This document shows, piece by piece, positions 33,874 to 42,065 of a DNA stretch of 64,000 bases. Under the pieces are notes generated by a model. The model ran no database searches. It was not told the origin of the DNA and saw only the letters and a program-made list of their open reading frames with translations. How positions within the stretch are numbered: position 1 is the first letter of the stretch; each line of letters starts with the position of its first letter. The DNA is from Bin127 sp965203505 (GTDB lineage: Bacteria; Chloroflexota; Dehalococcoidia; Lucifugimonadales; Lucifugimonadaceae): NCBI GenBank assembly GCA_965203505.1, contig OZ241880.1, positions 2,480,001 to 2,544,000 of the forward strand. Reading direction: 5' to 3'. Both the position numbers and the translations under genes were made by a program.

Positions 33874-34911
33874 TCACACATTTTCGACCCATTCTGAATA
33901 CAAAGATGCACATGTTCCGAAGGCGCGTTCGCGCAGACTCTGATTGAAGCTGCTCCCATTGCCAACGTCGTTCACAATAGCGTTGAGAGAATGGATCCCG
34001 TGTCGCGCCTCTAATGAAGCGATTAACTCTGCGGCGATCAAGTAGAAACTGTCGATTTCGGCGATATCATCGCCCGGATTGAAATCACAGAATCGTTGCT
34101 GCGGCAGCATTTCAGCACGACCGGACCAGACCAACCACCGACGCATCGCTCTATCGAAGAATTGCCGAATCCCTCGGGTTTCATACCGTTGCGCCATACC
34201 TTCGTGGAACCAGCGTGGTATCGCTTCGAAATCCGACCGCCCCAGGATCTGGCACCACATGGCGTGAACCATTTCGTGTACCGGAGTCCGAGTGGGAGGC
34301 ATTTCTTCTAGGAAGTTTGTCGCTTCTTCCAGCGGCACGCCGACGATCACCTCGTTCACAAGACATCGTGCATATCCGGTGGACCAATCGAGGGCACTGG
34401 TAGCGGCGTACTCGGATCGGTCCCGGAACAGGTAGATGGAGACCCGCGGACTCGATTCAGGAACCCGCCAATGCTCAGCAAGGGAACGCCGGGCTCTTTC
34501 GAACTCCGCCAACGTTCTTTCGACTCTTGAGGGTTCCACGTCGGAACTGTAGAAAGGGACGAACGAACCATAGGAGTCTTCTGCGTCACTCGACCGTGAC
34601 GACCTTTCGACGATCGAAGGAACAGCCGCCACGACTAACGATAGAACTCCGACAGCGACCATGACTCTGAAAACAATGATGCGCTTTTCCATTGCAGCAC
34701 ACCGGACTTGGATCTTCGGCGAGAGGAACTCTAGGCACACAGCTCCGGCGAGAGCGACCAAAGGCGCAAATACGAACACCGACAAATCAAAACGTGCGCC
34801 TAGCGGAATCTCCGCAAACACGTACAGTTCGGAAAAAAACAAGATCGCAACCCACATTCCAAATACCCGCGCGGCACTCCGCAGAATTGTCTTGCACAAA
34901 GAATGATCCAT
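33874..34911 (-). CDS. Membrane-anchored gluzincin-like metallopeptidase
   Basis: About 345 residues. Three hydrophobic segments (VFGMWVAILFFSELYVFA, LSVFVFAPLVALAGAVCLEF, VFRVMVAVGVLSLVVAAV) anchor it. The soluble domain has HEMVHAMW, the HExxH zinc motif, with WFHEGMAQRYE about 25 residues on supplying the third ligand glutamate, as in peptidase MA-like proteins. The start is uncertain: ATG at 34911, an earlier ATG at 34935, or an upstream in-frame codon in a frame open to 35154. Single cargo gene between leader D and the next cassette. It may cleave a membrane or periplasmic protein; the target is unknown. Confidence 0.75.
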   Translation of the reverse strand: MDHSLCKTILRSAARVFGMWVAILFFSELYVFAEIPLGARFDLSVFVFAPLVALAGAVCLEFLSPKIQVRCAAMEKRIIVFRVMVAVGVLSLVVAAVPSIVERSSRSSDAEDSYGSFVPFYSSDVEPSRVERTLAEFERARRSLAEHWRVPESSPRVSIYLFRDRSEYAATSALDWSTGYARCLVNEVIVGVPLEEATNFLEEMPPTRTPVHEMVHAMWCQILGRSDFEAIPRWFHEGMAQRYETRGIRQFFDRAMRRWLVWSGRAEMLPQQRFCDFNPGDDIAEIDSFYLIAAELIASLEARHGIHSLNAIVNDVGNGSSFNQSLRERAFGTCASLYSEWVENV

Positions 34912-35418
34912 GGATGTTCGCGGAGGTTTCTCCATTGAGCAGTTTGAACTTAGCGGCTTATACAGCGGCCCGTCAGATGGCAAAAGCGATTCTGGTGCAG
35001 GGCCGCTGCGCAGGAACGATCTGCTGTATTGCAACATTCGATGCGATCCAGTTGAGACGCGATGAGAGCGAATACGGTTTTCGTCGTACTGCAGGTCCCA
35101 AGAGTCTAGGTTAACGACGTGATGTTCAGCGGTTTGCAGCAGGCTTGGTCCCAAGAGGGCGTCGTTTGGATAATCTCAGAAATGCAAACGCTGATGGTGG
35201 CGGAGCAACTGCAAATTCAGGTTGGAAGATCGCGGAAATGCAACGGGGCGTGGAACGGGTAGGATGCGGCGCGTGTCGGACGGTGAAAAGCGCAAGGAAC
35301 CGCACTGATCGGAGGTCGGGGAGGCGTTGCCGCGCGGGAGCCGAGGGGCAGTTGAGTTTGTTCCGCTGGTCACACCGATGCTGAGGCGCGGACTACGCTC
35401 GCGTCGAGGGGGCAAGCA

Positions 35419-36369
35419 ATGACCGGTGAAGGTATGAAACGGGCGTTGCTTGCCGGGAGAGGAATTCTGGCGTACTCTAGTACTACGCCTCGCAGGTTTC
35501 GCCGTCGGAACCTTCGCGGGACAAGACAAGAAGGAAAATCGGTAACGGTTCTGTGTTGCTTCCCACCGAGCACGAAGTGCGAATGGTCCCATCTCAGGGA
35601 GTTCGTGGACCAGTTCAACAAAGCGAACAACAAGACGTATTCCAGGGCGGCTTGCCTGGATGTGGATGAGCGCCAAACAAAACAGCCTGAACTGTTGCTT
35701 GAGGCCGATGGAGAGAAGCCGATCATCATCGAGCATAAGTCGATCGTGTGGCCGCCCGACTATTTCTCAGACCACCACAACGAGCATCTGCTGGGTGACC
35801 AAGTACGCTGCACACTGGGGAAATTCTTCGAAGACTCGGCGTACGGACTGGAAGTGCATGAGACTTCGTTGAAATCCAAGACAAAGAAGGAGATCGAAAA
35901 GATCGCGGAGCAGATCGCCCGCGTCATAATGTCTGAATCGTCCTTGGCCAAGACAAACAAAGGTGTGTCAGGGACGGAACCGATACCGTGGAGATTTCAC
36001 GCGCTGTCCCCGATGGAACGAGAGGACGCCGGCTTGAAGACGGGCTTCGTCACGAAGACCTCGTCAGCGTTTTCGTCCTATGGACTGGCAGACATTTTGC
36101 GCGGGGACGAGGACGCCAAAGTCGGTTACCGCAGTCAGTTCGAGAGAGCCGCAGCGAACGCTTCAGAAAAGTTCGACCAATACTCTCGTTGCCTGAAGTT
36201 CCTTCTGGTCCAGTTCCACGGGGATGACTATTTCACTGTGGACGACGAACATTTGGTCGAGATCATTCGATCAACGGAACTGCCGGAGACGATTGACCAA
36301 GTGTGGCTTGCCGAACCGGAATGGATCAGCGACGATGACTACGAACTCGTCTGGCGGCATGTTCGCTAG
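35419..36369 (+). CDS. Predicted nuclease-like protein, cargo
   Basis: 316 codons; the N-terminal ~35 residues are basic and low in family character, so the true start may be later. The core has KQPELLLEADGEKPIIIEHK followed by SIVWPPDYFSDHHNEHLL. ELLLEADG...IIEHKS matches an E...ExK-like restriction-endonuclease layout. The C-terminal part includes FKFLLVQFHGDDYF-like text (residues about 255-270). Not assigned to a named family. Context: a one-gene cassette in the island. Confidence 0.6.
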   Translation: MTGEGMKRALLAGRGILAYSSTTPRRFRRRNLRGTRQEGKSVTVLCCFPPSTKCEWSHLREFVDQFNKANNKTYSRAACLDVDERQTKQPELLLEADGEKPIIIEHKSIVWPPDYFSDHHNEHLLGDQVRCTLGKFFEDSAYGLEVHETSLKSKTKKEIEKIAEQIARVIMSESSLAKTNKGVSGTEPIPWRFHALSPMEREDAGLKTGFVTKTSSAFSSYGLADILRGDEDAKVGYRSQFERAAANASEKFDQYSRCLKFLLVQFHGDDYFTVDDEHLVEIIRSTELPETIDQVWLAEPEWISDDDYELVWRHVR

Positions 36370-36519
36370 GCACGGCTACATGCATGTAGGCCTCTGAGTT
36401 CGTCTCCCCCGCATGCCGAAAAACGGAAGAATGTGGGAGGATGTGAGCATCACCGTCGGTCTAGACGGGAAGAGCTGCCGCGACTTGGACATTCCGGAAC
36501 CAGTCGACAGGGTCGGCGC

Positions 36520-36561
36520 TGGATGCGCAGGGAGTTTACGCTGGGGCTGTCGCGAGGGTGA
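36520..36561 (+). pseudogene. C-terminal remnant of the cassette HTH family, copy G
   Basis: TGGATGCGCAGGGAGTTTAC and the bases following read WMRREFTLGLSRG and stop, near identical to the WMRRVFTLGLWRG end of copy E at 42546-42587. Only the tail is recognisable. It lies between two cargo genes. Confidence 0.65.
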
Positions 36562-36733
36562 TGCGGCGGCGCAACACGCGCCGGACGTGTTCGCATCGCG
36601 ACTGTTCGTTTCCCAGCGTCGACGTCTGCACGTGCGACGCCGAGCGGACCGACAAGCAAGTGCGTTCCCTTGTGATCGAACCTTTCGACGATTGATTCGG
36701 CCGGCGTGCCAGGAAGATCGAGGTCGGCAACGA

Positions 36734-37807
36734 CTACTCCTGCCGTTTTTTGAGCGTCGGATCTTCGACGAGTTTCAGCAAGAAGTCAGTCATCATCAGC
36801 ACTCGGCGCATGTGGCTGTAGCTGGAACTCGACACCGAATGGGAGCTTGGATTCCGGATCAACTTGCGGAATCCTTCGAACAGACCGTGCACATGAGGAG
36901 AGTAATGACTCTGCGTGATCCGCGTCATGTTCGTGCCGGAGCCTGGTATTTGCAGGTGGGTGCGAATGCGGTCTTCGAGAATCCTCGACGCTTTGTTTAT
37001 CACAACGTCTATGTCGCCCTTTCCGAAGTCGGACAACACCGTCCCGTCATCCTCTGGCGAACTGGCTTTGACATACCGTTTAAGTTCCGCCAGTTCAGGA
37101 TCCAGTGTGCCCCATTGAATCGTGGGACGATCGTGAAGCGTTTCGGTGAGCCTGCCCTGCGCCGCGAGAGCCAAGATCTCGGGTTGTCTGCCGGCGACCC
37201 ATTCGTACAGGTCCGAGCACCTGAACTTCAGCGCGCTCTCCGTCAAGCCGTTCCCTGATTCCCAGACCGTTCTTACCCAACCATCGTCATCCAGCAAGTG
37301 TTCCAACTCGGCGTGCGTCACATCGCGTTTGTTGATCCGATCGTAGAGCGGTTCAGGAACGAGGCCCAGACGCACCGTGATCTGGTGCTCCAACAGCACC
37401 CCTACCGCGCAGGCGAAATAATCAACTTTCGAACCGCCGCTGTGGCTCGCCCAAGGACCGATGACGGTGAGTCGGTTGAGCCCGTTCCAATCACGCAGGA
37501 CCATGTGGTGCTTGATTACGCTCGAACTCCTCCCCTGGAAATGCCGATCATAGGATTGTTCGTCTGTCAAAACCGTGACGGACGATGGAGGCAGCGGGCT
37601 CGAAACCGCCCCGACGATTGTCGGCACGTCACGAGAAACGTCGGCTCTGACGAAATCGGGCGGTGAGCGGTGCATGGCCCCGAAGGTGGCTTCGTACCAA
37701 TCGTGTCGGGGGAAGACTTCGTGCGGATCCAATGATTTCTCATCCCAAGCATCGTTGCTAGGATCGGCGAAATTATCTAGATCGGAGTGCCGAAAGCTGT
37801 ATCTCAT
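36734..37807 (-). CDS. TIGR02391 family (Ymh domain) protein, cargo
   Basis: 357 residues. The C-terminal ~110 residues match the TIGR02391/Ymh domain: DVVINKASRILEDRIRTHL, HVHGLFEGFRKLIRNPSSHS and MRRVLMMTDFLLKLVED. RNPSSH is the expected RNPxxH core. The N-terminal 240 residues are unassigned (HHMVLRDWNGLNRLTVIGPW, VDYFACAVGVLLEHQITVR). The Ymh domain is often found in defence and mobile regions, and its RN..H motif recalls HEPN-like RNases. Single cargo gene on the minus strand. Confidence 0.75.
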   Translation of the reverse strand: MRYSFRHSDLDNFADPSNDAWDEKSLDPHEVFPRHDWYEATFGAMHRSPPDFVRADVSRDVPTIVGAVSSPLPPSSVTVLTDEQSYDRHFQGRSSSVIKHHMVLRDWNGLNRLTVIGPWASHSGGSKVDYFACAVGVLLEHQITVRLGLVPEPLYDRINKRDVTHAELEHLLDDDGWVRTVWESGNGLTESALKFRCSDLYEWVAGRQPEILALAAQGRLTETLHDRPTIQWGTLDPELAELKRYVKASSPEDDGTVLSDFGKGDIDVVINKASRILEDRIRTHLQIPGSGTNMTRITQSHYSPHVHGLFEGFRKLIRNPSSHSVSSSSYSHMRRVLMMTDFLLKLVEDPTLKKRQE

Positions 37808-38042
37808 GATCGCCGTTGCCCCGTTCCTGTTGTGTCGATCGTTTCGCAGGGCCGTGTATTCATCCTAAAACCCGCGGGAATGTCACACGACGATTGCCAG
37901 GAGCGTATGGCTCGAGGAAGCGGATCGGCGAATAGTCAATCAACCACACTAGGGCGCGATGACATTCAACCCTGCCCTATCGTCTCGTCTCGATCACCCA
38001 CGCCGCGCGGGGTCGATGAACGCGGTGTGCGTGTCTCCCTAC

Positions 38043-38185
38043 CTAAAATACCGCGTCGCTATATCCCTGAACTGCTTGATGTCGTCGAACCAGTTTTCGA
38101 TCCTTTGCCGCATCCGATAGATTTCCGTAGCGTGCGGGATCGGATCGCTGGCGGAGAGATCCGAGAGGGTACCGTCGGTTGCATT
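38043..38185 (-). pseudogene. 3' remnant of an IS5-like transposase
   Basis: The minus strand reads IPHATEIYRMRQRIENWFDD, IKQFRDIATRYFR, stop at 38043-38045. The RxxIENxFxxIKxxRRIATRYxK pattern is the end of IS5-type DDE transposases. Nothing remains upstream and no inverted repeat is visible. Confidence 0.55.
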
Positions 38186-38322
38186 CAACGAACCGTGGGT
38201 GGATCCGAAGATCTGCCTTGACGTTGCCGTTACTTTACTAGCGATCCGCGCCGCTCCGGTTGATGCCGGTGGATCCGAAATTCGTTCTCGCCTAGAATCA
38301 AGCAGAACGCAAAATTCGAGCG

Positions 38323-38344
38323 AACCCCGCTAGCGACGGGGGTT
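38323..38344 (+). promoter_or_regulatory. Leader hairpin upstream of a small-gene operon
   Basis: GCGAACCCCGCTAGCGACGG then GGGTT: AACCCC/GGGGTT stem, 26 bases before the next start. A near copy lies at 38962-38982 (GTGAACCCCGTGCCAACGGG). In both, ATGAAAGG(A/G)G follows soon after as the ribosome site of the next gene. The paired structure suggests translational or attenuation control. Confidence 0.5.
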
Positions 38345-38370
38345 AAGTGGAATGAAAGGGGCTCCTTTCG

Positions 38371-38589
38371 ATGCGCGAAATTAACAGATTCCTCCGCACC
38401 ACGCATCCGGCCGTACTGCTTGGAATGCTCGTCTTGGGACTGTTCGTCGGGCTGCCGTTCGCCGTCGGAGTCGTCGCGCTCGTAGTTTCAACCGTGTTCC
38501 AACTCGCAGGAGGACTCGTCGAAGCGTCCGAAATCGACAAGGCGGTGCCGATGCTGTTCGATGCGTTGGACGGCGAAATCGGCGGATAG
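38371..38589 (+). CDS. Small membrane protein, first gene of a five- to six-gene operon
   Basis: 72 residues with two closely spaced hydrophobic stretches (AVLLGMLVLGLFVGLPFAVG and VVALVVSTVFQLAGGLV) and an acidic C-terminus. AAAGGGGC lies before the ATG, downstream of the hairpin. The following five genes share the strand with short gaps. No family recognised. Confidence 0.65.
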   Translation: MREINRFLRTTHPAVLLGMLVLGLFVGLPFAVGVVALVVSTVFQLAGGLVEASEIDKAVPMLFDALDGEIGG

Positions 38590-38604
38590 AAAGGACTGAG
38601 AAGC

Positions 38605-38934
38605 ATGGCTGAACCGACACTGCGATCCACCACCTACTACGTCCTCAAAAACTTCGGATCCGCACAGCACGCGCTGGTAACCGGAGAGGATGAGCTGCGG
38701 GAAAGGCTGCGAACTGCATTGAACGAGATCGGGCCGGTGTCAGGCGACGACGTGCCGGAGCAGTTCGCCGAGGAGCTCGAGGCGATCATAGCGTCTGGCC
38801 GGGAGTGGAGAGGTATGGCGCCCGACGATCTCAAGTCGCTGGCATCACGGATCGACGCATTCTACGAAGCGTTGTCTAGGTTCGTGGACACGGATCCCGA
38901 GTTCCGCATTGCCACCGATATTTTGAGCGCCTAG
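38605..38934 (+). CDS. Small acidic helical protein
   Basis: 109 residues, acidic and helical (EDELRERLRTALNEIG, PEQFAEELEAIIASGREW, SLASRIDAFYEALSRF). AAAGGACTGAGAAGC precedes the ATG. 15 bp after the membrane protein gene, so co-transcribed. No family recognised. Confidence 0.6.
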   Translation: MAEPTLRSTTYYVLKNFGSAQHALVTGEDELRERLRTALNEIGPVSGDDVPEQFAEELEAIIASGREWRGMAPDDLKSLASRIDAFYEALSRFVDTDPEFRIATDILSA

Positions 38935-38961
38935 AGTCAGGCAATTGACCGAATACGAGTG

Positions 38962-38982
38962 AACCCCGTGCCAACGGGGGTT
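38962..38982 (+). promoter_or_regulatory. Second copy of the leader hairpin
   Basis: AACCCC-GTGCCAACG-GGGGTT, followed by ATGAAAGGAG and then the start at 39006. Same layout as at 38323-38344. Confidence 0.5.
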
Positions 38983-39005
38983 CGGACGATGAAAGGAGTA
39001 ATCGT

Positions 39006-39182
39006 ATGTCCTACGGATTTCCTTCGAGACGCAACCATAACAAGAACAGGCGCAAGCGGGCGAATAGGCAGTGGCGGGACGAGAGAGGGCGGTTCACGAC
39101 GCCCTCGAAGGAGCTAACGAGGTGGTGGGGCGTCCCGATAACGATAGCGATAGCTGTCCTCGTGGGAGTACTTTCCGGCTAA
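39006..39182 (+). CDS. Basic single-pass membrane peptide (58 aa)
   Basis: 58 residues: a very basic N-terminus (RRNHNKNRRKRANRQWRDER) followed by one C-terminal membrane helix (WWGVPITIAIAVLVGVLSG). GAAAGGAGTAATC precedes the ATG. A positively charged head with a tail anchor could bind nucleic acid or phospholipid at the membrane. No family recognised. Confidence 0.65.
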   Translation: MSYGFPSRRNHNKNRRKRANRQWRDERGRFTTPSKELTRWWGVPITIAIAVLVGVLSG

Positions 39183-39272
39183 CATCAGGACGGGTCCGTT
39201 GAATGTCAACACGCCCCAATAGACGTGTCTGTAGAACCGCAACAGGCGGCGACGGCGAAGGAGGTCGCAAGT

Positions 39273-39515
39273 ATGGAATACGAACATGACATTTTTGAGG
39301 GAAGTGCCGTCGCTCCAGAAACACGATCGCTCTGGCTGGAGATGTTCAGGAGATATTTCGACGAACCTTTCAATCACGACAAGCGCGAAAAGTTTTGGGA
39401 CGCGCTGTGGGCGGGGAGGTTCGAAGAAGCGATTCCACTCATGCTTCCGGTTCACGTGATGATGCTTACGGCGATGATGGTTCCGGCAGATCCTGAAAGC
39501 CCTTACCGGCATTGA
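39273..39515 (+). CDS. Small hypothetical protein (80 aa)
   Basis: 80 residues from the ATG with AAGGAGG 8 bases upstream; an upstream in-frame GTG at 39225 lacks a site. The sequence is acidic then hydrophobic (LWLEMFRRYFDEPFNHD, MLPVHVMMLTAMMV). 10 bp before the next gene. No family recognised. Confidence 0.6.
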   Translation: MEYEHDIFEGSAVAPETRSLWLEMFRRYFDEPFNHDKREKFWDALWAGRFEEAIPLMLPVHVMMLTAMMVPADPESPYRH

Positions 39516-39525
39516 TCAGGTACCC

Positions 39526-39879
39526 ATGAGTAATTTCGGGCCGAGCGTGTTTTTTCGTCGGGCGTTGCTCTGGCTCGCCTTGCTGACTGTTCTGTCGGCA
39601 GTGTGGGTGGGTCGTGGCATGTGGGATGAGTGGCGATCTGGTGGATGGGCGGAGATCGAGCCAGGCAAGTGGTACGAGATTTGCGATGGCTACAACCCTT
39701 GCAGCTTCTACAGGCTGAAACCTGTGGGCATCGTCGAATATGTGGATGTCGAGGGCACCGATTTGAAGTTTCCGGTTGAGAGGCTTGGATCCACTTGCTA
39801 TCAGGCGTTCCATTCGCCCATGGCGCGGGACGTCGATCCGTCCTTATTGGTGGAGCCGCCTCAATCCGCAACCCCGTAA
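39526..39879 (+). CDS. Exported or membrane-anchored hypothetical protein
   Basis: 117 residues with an N-terminal membrane segment (ALLWLALLTVLSAVWVG) and a small soluble domain carrying three cysteines (YEICDGYNPCSFYRLK and STCYQAF). Probably outside the cytoplasm, where two could form a disulfide. Part of the same operon. No family recognised. Confidence 0.6.
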   Translation: MSNFGPSVFFRRALLWLALLTVLSAVWVGRGMWDEWRSGGWAEIEPGKWYEICDGYNPCSFYRLKPVGIVEYVDVEGTDLKFPVERLGSTCYQAFHSPMARDVDPSLLVEPPQSATP

Positions 39880-39949
39880 GGATCAATACGCATGACAGAG
39901 AGCCACGGGGAATACGTAGCCAAAGAACCTCTGATCCGACGAGCGAGTC

Positions 39950-40585
39950 ATGGGAGCCAGACGGCGTAAAACCACAATAGGACGCGGCGCGTTCGGGCGA
40001 TCCGTGCCTGTCGAGGCTCATGCGGATCAGGTTTTGGGGCGAATCCTCTATAAAGGTGCGCCCTTGACGGAGGATGCCGTATTTCTATGGTTGCGCCGCA
40101 TACTGATGTGCAACAACCAAAGCGAAATCTTCCAGAACGTGCGGTATGGCGAAGATATCGGGAGCTTTTCCCCAGACATCGACCTGATGGAAGTGCGTCC
40201 AAATGGCACTGTCGTGGGCTACGAACTGAAGGGATATCGCAAGGCGGGACGCGGGATGAAGCCGACGACGTTCTATGAAGGACTGGATCAAGCCCTTGCG
40301 ATGCTCAAGAATCCTGTCCGATCTCCGCTTTCGGCGGTATTCGCCGGGAGCGTGTTTGACCTCGTATACCTTGTCCATCCCGAAGGATCGTCAATTGATC
40401 AGCTGACCGACCTCTTGCAAATGTGCACGCCCCTCGGTTTGATTGTGGCGAATCACAGCGGAGTCCAAAAAGTCGTGAAACCGAAGCCCAATCCGTTTCT
40501 GAATCCGAGCATGAAAGCACGTCTCATTTCTCGCCTTGATGCTTTGGGCGCATACAAGACAATCAGGGTGAATGCCGTTCAGTAG
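39950..40585 (+). CDS. PD-(D/E)XK nuclease-like protein
   Basis: 211 residues. SFSPDIDLMEVRPNGTVVGY followed by ELKGYRK (about residues 72-98) gives the D-x(n)-ExK catalytic pattern of restriction-type nucleases. MCNNQSEIFQNV precedes it and FYEGLDQALAMLKNP follows, as in predicted nuclease domains that respond to DNA ends or foreign DNA. Last large gene of the operon of small membrane proteins, which suggests a nuclease with membrane partners. Start ATG at 39950; a ribosome site is not obvious. Confidence 0.7.
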   Translation: MGARRRKTTIGRGAFGRSVPVEAHADQVLGRILYKGAPLTEDAVFLWLRRILMCNNQSEIFQNVRYGEDIGSFSPDIDLMEVRPNGTVVGYELKGYRKAGRGMKPTTFYEGLDQALAMLKNPVRSPLSAVFAGSVFDLVYLVHPEGSSIDQLTDLLQMCTPLGLIVANHSGVQKVVKPKPNPFLNPSMKARLISRLDALGAYKTIRVNAVQ

Positions 40586-40634
40586 ACGTATCCCACAGAC
40601 AATGAGCTAAAGTGTGTTTCAGGAGGCTATCACT

Positions 40635-40799
40635 GTGAATACCTAGCGAATTATCGGCGAAACCGAAACTGCCGACCCGCTAGATGACGAAACGGAATTT
40701 GAGCGGATCGAGATTGGCGAGCTTGAAGCAATCCTCGAAACTACCCTCAACATCCCGTCAGAGCGAGCGGCGGCTATCAGAGCCAAATTCCCTGAGTAG
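40635..40799 (+). pseudogene. Small acidic ORF with an amber codon at position 4
   Basis: CAGGAGG stands 8 bases before GTG (40635), then AAT ACC TAG (40644-40646), then an open, protein-like frame: RIIGETETADPLDDETEFER, IEIGELEAILETTLNIPSER, AAAIRAKFPE. The good ribosome site and acidic sequence suggest a real small gene with a nonsense mutation, re-initiation or readthrough. Function unknown. Confidence 0.45.
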
Positions 40800-41164
40800 C
40801 CACATTTGTCATGCTAATACCGACCGGAAGTATCAGGATTTGGGGTACCTAGAGGGATAATCCCCGAAACAATCTCTCTTTTGAACTCGTCGTTGAGTTC
40901 GAAGTCCCACCGTCTTGGCGCGACCAGCTTTGAGTCTGCTGGACGGGCCCGTCCGTCGAACCCGAGCCGATCATTTCGCGCTCGACGTTTCTGCATCTGT
41001 GTCCTGCTTGTCGGGACGGCTCCGGGGCTTGAAGGGTTGTCGTCTCGAAACGACACACGACGCACCTAGAAGCACAGCTGTCAAGGGGCGGTGTGTTCAT
41101 CAGGATCGCGACTCGCGGAACAATGCCGCCGCGGAACTATACGAGCCGTCGTCGCGCCGGAGGT
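40800..41164. other. Intergenic region, nothing recognised
   Basis: About 365 bp between the operon and the convergent NYN gene. No repeat or gene that I can support. Confidence 0.4.
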
Positions 41165-41851
41165 CTAGCCGACGAGCCTGACTTGGATGATCGAAGGACC
41201 GGTCCTCGTCTTCGACTCGCGTGTCTCGAATTTCCCAGGCTTAGATTTTATGAGTGCGGACAGCTGCTTGTGGTCGTAGCTGCGCGAGTCGAATGCCGGG
41301 TCCAACTGCCGCAGGTGGTTGCCTACCGCGCCGAGAAAGGCCCATCCGTCCTCTTGAGTGGCCATCTCGACAGCGCGCGCCGCTGTGCCGGTCCATTCGG
41401 CGGAGACCGCATCGTCGACACGGGTGTCTTCGGCTGCCGGCGGTGACAGGATCTCGGTGTAGACGAACAATTCGCAGGCGTTGACGAACGACTTCGGCGT
41501 GCCGGACCTGCCGATGCCCATGACGAAGAAGCCCTGCTCGCGGATCCTGGTGGCCAGCCTCGTGTAGTCGCTGTCGCTCGATACGATGCAGAACCCGTCG
41601 ACGGCGTCGGAATGGAGAAGATCCATCGCGTCGATGATCAGCGCGCTGTCCGTGGCGTTCTTGCCCACCGTGTAGCGGAACTGCTGGATAGGCTGTATCG
41701 CGTGGGAGTGCAGGGACTCCTTCCAGCCGGCCATCTCCGGCGTCGTCCAGTCGCCGTAGATCCGACGCGTCGTGACGACGCCGTACTTCGCGGTTTCGGC
41801 CAAGGCAAGCTCGATCAGCGACGGCTGAGCATTGTCGCCGTCGATCAGCAT
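41165..41851 (-). CDS. NYN domain protein with C-terminal LOTUS/OST-HTH domain
   Basis: 228 residues from the ATG at 41851. The NYN RNase-like fold is clear: MLIDGDNAQPS with the first aspartates, KNATDSALIIDAMDLLHS, then GFCIVSSDSDYTRLATRIRE with the SDSD acidic centre, then GFFVMGIG. The C-terminal ~80 residues (GWAFLGAVGNHLRQLDPAFD, HKQLSALIKSKPGKFE) fit a LOTUS/OST-HTH RNA-binding domain. Homologues of this LabA/DUF88 type usually begin a few residues earlier (the frame upstream reads ARNIA before M), so a non-ATG start upstream is possible. Probable RNase acting on structured RNA. Last cargo before leader E. Confidence 0.82.
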   Translation of the reverse strand: MLIDGDNAQPSLIELALAETAKYGVVTTRRIYGDWTTPEMAGWKESLHSHAIQPIQQFRYTVGKNATDSALIIDAMDLLHSDAVDGFCIVSSDSDYTRLATRIREQGFFVMGIGRSGTPKSFVNACELFVYTEILSPPAAEDTRVDDAVSAEWTGTAARAVEMATQEDGWAFLGAVGNHLRQLDPAFDSRSYDHKQLSALIKSKPGKFETRESKTRTGPSIIQVRLVG

Positions 41852-41948
41852 GGCTATGTTGCGGGCATCAGGTTCGATGTCCGGTCTCCGTTTAGTTTGC
41901 TGCCGGTGTCGAACGCCGGACTCGGTCGCGTTTCATTTTACCGAGTCG

Positions 41949-41993
41949 GTCCCGATTCGTCGGGACAACCTTCAGCGTCGACTGTCGAAGGTT
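41949..41993. terminator. Two consecutive perfect hairpins
   Basis: GTCCCGA-TTCG-TCGGGAC (41949-41966, with a TTCG tetraloop) is followed at once by AACCTTC...GAAGGTT (41967-41993). They stand between the NYN gene's upstream side and leader E. No U tract is seen, so terminator activity is uncertain; a structured RNA or protein-binding site is possible. Confidence 0.5.
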
Positions 41994-42065
41994 GGGGGAT
42001 CATGATTGGGGATGGGCGCGATATTTCCGGGTCCGGCGATTCGGTCGCGACGCTGCGAGGAGGAC

